Shown: piece by piece, positions 7,711 through 11,382 of the stretch
Numbering within the stretch: position 1 is the first letter of the stretch
How the letters are laid out: every line of letters starts with the position of its first letter
Source: Chloroflexota bacterium
GTDB taxonomy: Bacteria; Chloroflexota; Limnocylindria; P2-11E
Reading direction: 5' to 3'
Length of the DNA stretch: 11,382 nucleotides
Assembly (NCBI GenBank): GCA_025350745.1
Contig: JANXXG010000343.1
Location: 1 to 11,382, forward strand
Notes under the pieces: model-generated
Seen by the model: the letters and a program-made list of their open reading frames with translations, nothing else
Databases searched by the model: none
Told to the model about the DNA's origin: nothing
Made by a program: the position numbers and the translations under genes

Positions 7711-7725
7711 GTACGCTCTGCGTAC
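7711..7725. repeat. Short inverted repeat upstream of the GH57 promoter, possible operator
   Basis: The arms GTACGC and GCGTAC are perfect inverted copies separated by TCT. The element lies where the -35 region of the minus-strand promoter would be, in the 108 bp gap between two divergent genes. That is a normal place for a repressor or activator site. No protein is assigned, and a 6 bp arm can occur by chance. Confidence 0.35.
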
Positions 7726-7749
7726 AAATAGGGCCCTGGTTTGTTTGGA

Positions 7750-7759
7750 TTGTCGACAA
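7750..7759. repeat. 10-bp perfect palindrome TTGTCGACAA in the divergent intergenic region
   Basis: TTGTCGACAA reads the same on both strands. It lies about 30 bp before the start of the AMIN-like gene and about 70 bp before that of the glucanotransferase gene. It could be a dimeric-regulator half or full site. I could not identify a convincing plus-strand promoter around it for the AMIN-like gene. Confidence 0.3.
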
Positions 7760-7787
7760 CACGCGCACTTCCCGTCACACTTTGGGT

Positions 7788-8468
7788 GTGATCGGTCGCC
7801 TCCTGCTGCTTGCCGCGGTGGTCCTGGCAGCCGCCGTGGTCGTGGTGCTCGCGCTCCAGCCAGGGCCGGTCGCCGTTCCGCCATCGACCCCCCCGCGGAC
7901 ATCACCGCCGGCGGCAACGGCGAGCCTCGCCCTCTCTTCGCCCACTCCGCCGCCCACTCCGTCACCGACGGCGAGCGCGTCGCCGAGCCCGATCCCGACG
8001 GGATCGGCCCCGCCGGCGGCCTGCCCGGCCCAGAACGGTGGCGATCCGAGCGCCCAGGCGCAGCTCGTCGCGATCCGGACGGCCCATCAGCCCGGCCTCG
8101 ATCGCGTGGTCTTCGAGTTCGGGCCTTCGGGCGTGCCGGCCGGCGTCTACGGGCTGCCGCTCTACGACATCGCCGCGGTCAGTCAGTTCATCGGTGGCGG
8201 GAGCGGACGGCCGGTCCCCGTCGATGGGAACGCGTTCCTGCAGGTGCGTTTCCGGAACGCGTCGACCGTCGACCCGGCCACCGGGAAGCAGACCTTCACC
8301 CAGACCGAGCTCCACCCCGGGCTCCCGCTCGTCCGCACGGTGAAGCTCATCGACGACTTCGAGCGGATCATGACCTGGGGACTGGGCCTCGAGCGCCTCG
8401 CCTGCGCCAAGGTCAGCGAGCTTGCGAGCCCCGCGCGCCTCGTGGTGGACCTACCGACCCCGCCCTGA
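7788..8468 (+). CDS. Exported AMIN-like domain protein
   Basis: A 226-residue protein starting at GTG 7788; a TTG at 7782 would add two residues and cannot be excluded. Residues 4-23 are a strongly hydrophobic signal sequence or anchor without a lipobox cysteine. Residues 25-78 are a Pro/Ser/Thr-rich linker. Residues 92-223 form a beta-rich domain with 'VAIRTAHQPGLDRVVFEFG', 'YGLPLYDIA' and 'GNAFLQVRFRNAS', ending 'PARLVVDLPTP'. This fits the AMIN-like domain found in actinobacterial and related lipoproteins, which resembles the AMIN domain that places proteins in the cell envelope. Two cysteines, Cys79 at the end of the linker and Cys206 inside the domain, could pair outside the cell. There is no enzyme motif; a cell-wall or envelope binding role is inference. 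It is divergent to the GH57 gene and 45 nt upstream of rplY. No clear ribosome binding site is visible. Confidence 0.75.
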   Translation: MIGRLLLLAAVVLAAAVVVVLALQPGPVAVPPSTPPRTSPPAATASLALSSPTPPPTPSPTASASPSPIPTGSAPPAACPAQNGGDPSAQAQLVAIRTAHQPGLDRVVFEFGPSGVPAGVYGLPLYDIAAVSQFIGGGSGRPVPVDGNAFLQVRFRNASTVDPATGKQTFTQTELHPGLPLVRTVKLIDDFERIMTWGLGLERLACAKVSELASPARLVVDLPTPP

Positions 8469-8474
8469 GATAAT
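8446..8474 (+). promoter_or_regulatory. Promoter of rplY
   Basis: The -35 TGGACC (8446-8451, four of six consensus bases) and -10 GATAAT (8469-8474, five of six) are separated by exactly 17 bp. The -10 lies immediately after the TGA stop of the AMIN-like gene and about 40 nt before the rplY start. It gives rplY a transcript independent of the upstream gene, as expected for a ribosomal protein. Confidence 0.6.
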
Positions 8475-8496
8475 CAAGTCTCCAAAGCCGCGTAAC

Positions 8497-8504
8497 AGGG
8501 GGAG
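8497..8504 (+). promoter_or_regulatory. Ribosome binding site of rplY
   Basis: AGGGGGAG lies 9 nt before the ATG at 8514. It is a strong Shine-Dalgarno sequence in a window where most genes lack one, and it decides the start against the longer overlapping frame that begins at 8422. Confidence 0.8.
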
Positions 8505-8513
8505 CGTTCCTGC

Positions 8514-9266
8514 ATGGCTGAAGCACCGAAGCTCGAAGTCCGTTCGCGCGTCATCCTCGGCAAGAAGGTCGGGCGGCTGCGCCGTGAGGGGCGCCTGCCT
8601 GGCGTGATCTTCGGGGGCCACATCGACTCGGCGCCGGTCGAGACCGACACCGCGTCATTCCAGAAGGGCTACCGCCGCTGGGGCCAGACGACCCTGCTCT
8701 CCCTGACCGGTCTCGACGGCGGCGAGGTACCCGTGCTCGTGCACGACGTTTCGCGCGAGCCGCGCACCGGCTCCCTCCTGCATGTCGACTTTGTCCGCGT
8801 TTCCCTTACCGAGAAGACCCACGCGGTCGTGCCGCTCCACTTCGGCGGCGAGTCGCCGGCGGTCAAGACGTACGGCGGGGTCATGGTCCATGCGCTCTCC
8901 GATGTCCGCATCGAGGCGTTCCCGCAGGACATCCCGCACCAGATCGAGGTCGACCTCTCGAAGATCGAGCAGATCGAGGACACCCTCTACATCCGCGACC
9001 TCGTCATCGATGCATCGAAGATCCAGATCCTGAATGACGCCGATGCGGTCGTCGCGAAGGCCGTCGCGCCGCGCGCCGTGGAAGAGGTCAAGCCCGTTGC
9101 CGCTGCCGCGGAGGCCGAGGCTGTCGAGGGCGAAGCCGCTGCCGAAGGTGCCGCGCCTGCGGCCGGTGCGGCGGCCGGTGCCGCAAAGGGTGCCGCGCCA
9201 GCCGCGAAGGGTGCCGCGCCAGCCGCGAAGGGCGCGCCTGCGGCCGACGCGAAGAAGAAGGGCTAG
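8514..9266 (+). CDS. rplY: Ribosomal protein bL25, TL5/CTC type, with a long Ala-rich tail
   Basis: A 250-residue large-subunit protein that binds 5S rRNA. The L25 RNA-binding domain spans about residues 5-95 ('LGKKVGRLRREGRLPGVIFGG', 'SREPRTGSLLHVDF'). The TL5/CTC beta domain follows at about 100-185 ('VVPLHFGGESPAVKTYGGV', 'DIPHQIEVDLSKIE', 'LYIRDLVID'). The last ~65 residues (from about 188) are low complexity: an acidic Ala/Glu part, then Ala-Pro-Lys-Gly repeats with a basic end (Lys-Lys-Lys-Gly). Such tails are common in CTC-type L25, but this one contains an exact 21-nt DNA repeat. The gene has its own promoter and a strong ribosome binding site. Its neighbour is not pth, which often follows rplY in other bacteria. 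The TAG stop interlocks with that of the convergent branching enzyme gene. Confidence 0.96.
   Translation: MAEAPKLEVRSRVILGKKVGRLRREGRLPGVIFGGHIDSAPVETDTASFQKGYRRWGQTTLLSLTGLDGGEVPVLVHDVSREPRTGSLLHVDFVRVSLTEKTHAVVPLHFGGESPAVKTYGGVMVHALSDVRIEAFPQDIPHQIEVDLSKIEQIEDTLYIRDLVIDASKIQILNDADAVVAKAVAPRAVEEVKPVAAAAEAEAVEGEAAAEGAAPAAGAAAGAAKGAAPAAKGAAPAAKGAPAADAKKKG
9186..9245 (+). repeat. 21-bp direct repeat in the rplY tail
   Basis: Two identical 21-nt units (9186-9206 and 9207-9227) are followed by a diverged partial third copy from 9228. The unit length is a multiple of three, so each copy adds seven residues (Lys-Gly-Ala-Ala-Pro-Ala-Ala) without shifting the frame. Exact identity at the DNA level points to recent slippage or unequal duplication. 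Confidence 0.85.
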
Positions 9267-10882
9267 CCAGACTCCCGAAAGCGCTCGATCTTCGCGTCCG
9301 GGAACGGGTTGTCCGAGCGCTCGAGACTGCGCAGCTCCACGAGGTCCGCAGCGGTCCCTCGCGCCGCGAGCTCGAGCGATCGATGGAGTCGCAACGCGTG
9401 CGAGCGGAACCGCTCCGTCGCGTAGTCCGACGCCTGTCCGGTCGTGACGAGGAACGGCCAGTCGCTCGACTCGAGCAGGAGCAGCTCCCGCAAGGCGTGA
9501 TCGGCGGCGCGCCTCCGCAGCTCGTCCTTCGGCGGATCGTCGGCAAGCGCGCGGACCCGCGCCGCCCCGCTGCGGATCCCATCCCACATCCATTCGGTCT
9601 GTGGAGCGATCCACGTCGAGTGATCGTTGTTCTTCCCCCACGAGCCCTCCAATAAGGCGATGCGCTCGCGCGGAGGCTCGGCCGCGAGCCGGCCGGCCGC
9701 GGTCGTCGAGATGTCGCCGAGCGCACGGAGGGCGAGCCCGAGCCACTCGACGCCCTCGAACCACCAGTGTCCAAACAGCTCGCAGTCGAACGCCGTCACC
9801 AGCAGGCCGTCACGGCCGGTCGTCGCGCGATGCGCCGCGAGCTCGGCGCGAACGGACGCCGCGAAGTGTTCGGCGTGCACGCGCGCCCGCTCGGCGGCCG
9901 CGGCGACCACGTACTCGGACTTGGCACCGAGGTCGACGGTCGGGCCGCTCACGCGCCAATAGCGAAGGCCTGACCGATCGTCCTTCCGGTGGAACTCCCG
10001 GTAGAACGGGTCACCCGGATAGCCCTGCGCCGCCGACCACACCTGCCCGGAGACCTCCGGATGACGCGCGATCACAGCGACGGTCGAGTCCGCGACGAGA
10101 TACGGGCGGAAGAGATCGACCGTCTCATCGCTGATGGTTTCCTTCCGGACGACGATCGGCGTCGGGCCACCACCGCCCGACCAGCGGTCGGCAGGTCGTG
10201 CGCGGAACCGGCTCGCCACCGGTCGGACCTCGCGGCCACGCATGAGCGCCGCGTCGGTGAAGAAATAGGTCATGCCGTGCCGCTCGAGCGCGCGCTCGAG
10301 TCCGGGCCGGTACGCGCACTCAGGGAGCCAGATGCCGGTGGGCTCGAGACCCGTGAGCCGGGCGGTCGACGCGGCGCCGATCGAGAGCTGCGCTTCGATG
10401 GAGCGCGCATCCAGGAGCGGCAGATATCCGTGCGTCGCCGCCGACGTGAGGAGCTCGACCTCACCGGTCCGGGCAAGGTCGGCGAACGCGCGCACGATGT
10501 CGGTCCCGAACCGATCCACGAAGGCCTGCTTCGACCGCGTGTATGAAGCCCGATAGAACTCCGCGACGGACTGGCGCGCCGCATCGCCCGCGACGCCAAA
10601 GTCCCAGGCATCGAGCTCCGCCCGGTGGATCTGGTCATCGACGTAGATGCGGAACCGCGCGCGGATGTCCGGGTCCGCGAGCTGCTCGAGGAGCGCGGGG
10701 GTCAGGCCGATCGTTACGCGGTAGCGCACGCCCTCAGCGCGCAGGTCGTGCAGCAGGACGAGGAGCGGGAGATACGTGCCGAGGATCGCCTCATGGACCC
10801 ATTCCTCCCCATGCGGCCACAGGCCGGCGCCACGGACGTACGGCAGATGCGAATGGAGGACCAGGGCATAGGCGTCAGGCAC
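9263..10882 (-). CDS. GH57 1,4-alpha-glucan (glycogen) branching enzyme
   Basis: A 539-residue cytoplasmic enzyme that cuts alpha-1,4-glucan chains and rejoins them as alpha-1,6 branches in glycogen-type polymers. Family 57 regions: 'LHSHLPYV' (9-16), 'GEVELLTSAATHGYLPLL' (140-157), 'GIWLPECAYRPG' (183-194) with nucleophile Glu188, 'FDCELFGHWWFEG' (365-377) with Asp366, and 'EGSWGKNNDHSTWIAPQTEW' (412-431). The C-terminal helical domain contains 'ESSDWPFLVTTGQASDYA' (471-488). Motifs, length and catalytic spacing agree with the Thermococcus kodakarensis TK1436 and mycobacterial Rv3031 type, and are clearly different from the amylase/glucanotransferase type also in this window. The start is GTG 10882 with no obvious Shine-Dalgarno sequence; it lies 15 nt after the VKOR gene and is probably co-transcribed with it. 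No signal peptide is present, and all catalytic residues are there. Confidence 0.95.
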   Translation of the reverse strand: MPDAYALVLHSHLPYVRGAGLWPHGEEWVHEAILGTYLPLLVLLHDLRAEGVRYRVTIGLTPALLEQLADPDIRARFRIYVDDQIHRAELDAWDFGVAGDAARQSVAEFYRASYTRSKQAFVDRFGTDIVRAFADLARTGEVELLTSAATHGYLPLLDARSIEAQLSIGAASTARLTGLEPTGIWLPECAYRPGLERALERHGMTYFFTDAALMRGREVRPVASRFRARPADRWSGGGGPTPIVVRKETISDETVDLFRPYLVADSTVAVIARHPEVSGQVWSAAQGYPGDPFYREFHRKDDRSGLRYWRVSGPTVDLGAKSEYVVAAAAERARVHAEHFAASVRAELAAHRATTGRDGLLVTAFDCELFGHWWFEGVEWLGLALRALGDISTTAAGRLAAEPPRERIALLEGSWGKNNDHSTWIAPQTEWMWDGIRSGAARVRALADDPPKDELRRRAADHALRELLLLESSDWPFLVTTGQASDYATERFRSHALRLHRSLELAARGTAADLVELRSLERSDNPFPDAKIERFRESG

Positions 10883-10897
10883 GCCAACGAGCCTAGG

Positions 10898-11320
10898 TCA
10901 CGCACCTGGAGCGGCGCGCAGCTCGAACAGTGTGACGACGAAGAGCGCGGCCATGGTCGAGTCCACGACCTCGCACCACGGACAGATGGCGTGGATGACG
11001 AAGACCTCGAGACCGGTCAGGTACGCGGCGAAGATCGTGCCGGCGAGCGTGATGCCGAACAGGGCGGTCAGGGTCCACACCGGAGCATCGGCCCGAAGTC
11101 GGAGCGTTGCGAGCGTCGTCGCCGCCACGAAGGCGGCGAGCCCGATGAGCGCCACCGGCCAACCGGCGAGCTCGGCGTATTGGCTTGCCTGCACGGTCTC
11201 GCAGCCACCCACACCGAGGCACAGCGCGAGCTGTCCCGAGTAGTGGACCCAGGTCAGGTATGCGGAGATCGCCGACCCGACGACAGCGAGGGCGAACGCC
11301 GACCGACGGCGGACGGACAT
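10898..11320 (-). CDS. VKOR-family disulfide bond-forming membrane protein
   Basis: A 140-residue bacterial homologue of vitamin K epoxide reductase. These four-helix-core membrane proteins reoxidise a DsbA- or thioredoxin-like partner and pass electrons to quinone, replacing DsbB. Visible marks are the loop pair Cys34 and Cys40 in 'CLGVGGCETVQAS', the following 'GWPVALIGLAAF', and the active-site Cys113-Pro-Trp-Cys116 near the end of a membrane helix. Four or five hydrophobic segments can be counted (about 9-24, 54-72, 81-101, 102-114 and 117-133). ATG 11320 is chosen because its A is shared with the upstream TGA stop (TGATG); the GTG at 11323 would add one residue. It lies between the tail of a probable thioredoxin-fold gene and the branching enzyme gene. 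The family is clear; the redox partner is inferred from context. Confidence 0.93.
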   Translation of the reverse strand: MSVRRRSAFALAVVGSAISAYLTWVHYSGQLALCLGVGGCETVQASQYAELAGWPVALIGLAAFVAATTLATLRLRADAPVWTLTALFGITLAGTIFAAYLTGLEVFVIHAICPWCEVVDSTMAALFVVTLFELRAAPGA

Positions 11321-11382
11321 CACTTGATGAGCGGGTCAATGATCGCCCGAAGCTGCTCGAACGACAGAGTCCCCTCGATCTT
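11320..11382 (-). CDS. C-terminal end of an upstream protein, probably thioredoxin-fold (DsbA-like), truncated by window edge
   Basis: A frame open from the window edge gives 20 residues, including 'EGTLSFEQLRAIID', and ends in TGA at 11322-11320, overlapping the ATG of the VKOR gene by one base. The pattern Gly-x-x-Ser-hydrophobic-Glu-Gln-Leu-x-x-Ile-hydrophobic resembles the last helix of DsbA-type thioredoxin proteins ('G.ls.eqL...I'). Such proteins are the usual operon partner of bacterial VKOR. With so few residues the family is inferred, but the coding frame and the TGATG junction are directly visible. Confidence 0.5.
   Translation of the reverse strand, partial: KIEGTLSFEQLRAIIDPLIK

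Noticed and set aside
7776..7790. Inverted repeat CACAC / GTGTG around the start of the AMIN-like gene.
   Set aside because: The arms are 5 bp of simple alternating sequence; not above chance and not placed like a known element.
1..11382. Search for a defence system, prophage, CRISPR array, insertion sequence or tRNA-linked island.
   Set aside because: No repeat-spacer pattern, transposase, integrase, restriction or toxin-antitoxin motif was seen. Gene content and composition are uniform and look like core chromosome.

Overview
The window is a dense, GC-rich bacterial chromosomal segment. It holds ten complete or nearly complete protein genes plus the last 20 codons of an eleventh. There is no stretch of 300 bases without a gene; the largest gap is about 100 bp (7680-7787). 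I see no tRNA, rRNA, CRISPR array, insertion sequence, phage gene or other sign of mobility. Base composition, frequent GTG/TTG starts, weak Shine-Dalgarno sequences, a TL5/CTC-type L25 protein and two GH57 enzymes would suit an uncultured Chloroflexota or another deep-branching high-GC Gram-positive-like lineage. That placement is inference, not proof.

Layout. (1) 3-1478, plus strand: the 3' part of a MacB-type ABC transporter permease and a membrane-anchored DUF5666-type protein, ending an export operon that begins outside the window. (2) 1492-7679, minus strand: a tightly packed four-gene unit, read in the order GH57 4-alpha-glucanotransferase/amylase, membrane-anchored HtrA-like protease, MFS transporter, arginyl-tRNA synthetase. 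Junctions are an 8 nt gap, a 47 nt overlap and a 4 nt ATGA overlap. (3) 7680-7787: a divergent intergenic region with an extended -10 box almost touching the GTG start of the glucanotransferase gene, and two short palindromes. (4) 7788-9266, plus strand: an AMIN-like exported protein and ribosomal protein L25 (rplY), which has its own promoter. (5) 9263-11382, minus strand: the tail of a probable thioredoxin-fold protein, a VKOR-family disulfide-forming membrane protein, and a GH57 glycogen branching enzyme. The stop codons of rplY and the branching enzyme gene interlock in a CTAG.

Functionally, two GH57 enzymes, one probably transferring or trimming alpha-1,4-glucan chains and one making alpha-1,6 branches, point to storage-polysaccharide metabolism encoded here by two separate transcription units. 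The VKOR and thioredoxin-like pair would supply extracytoplasmic disulfides. The HtrA-like protease, MacB permease and DUF5666 protein are envelope functions. The oddest single feature is the arginyl-tRNA synthetase: both class I signature motifs (HIGH and KMSKS) are strongly altered while the rest of the protein is intact. I found no convincing new multi-gene system; most of the window is ordinary housekeeping and envelope genes.
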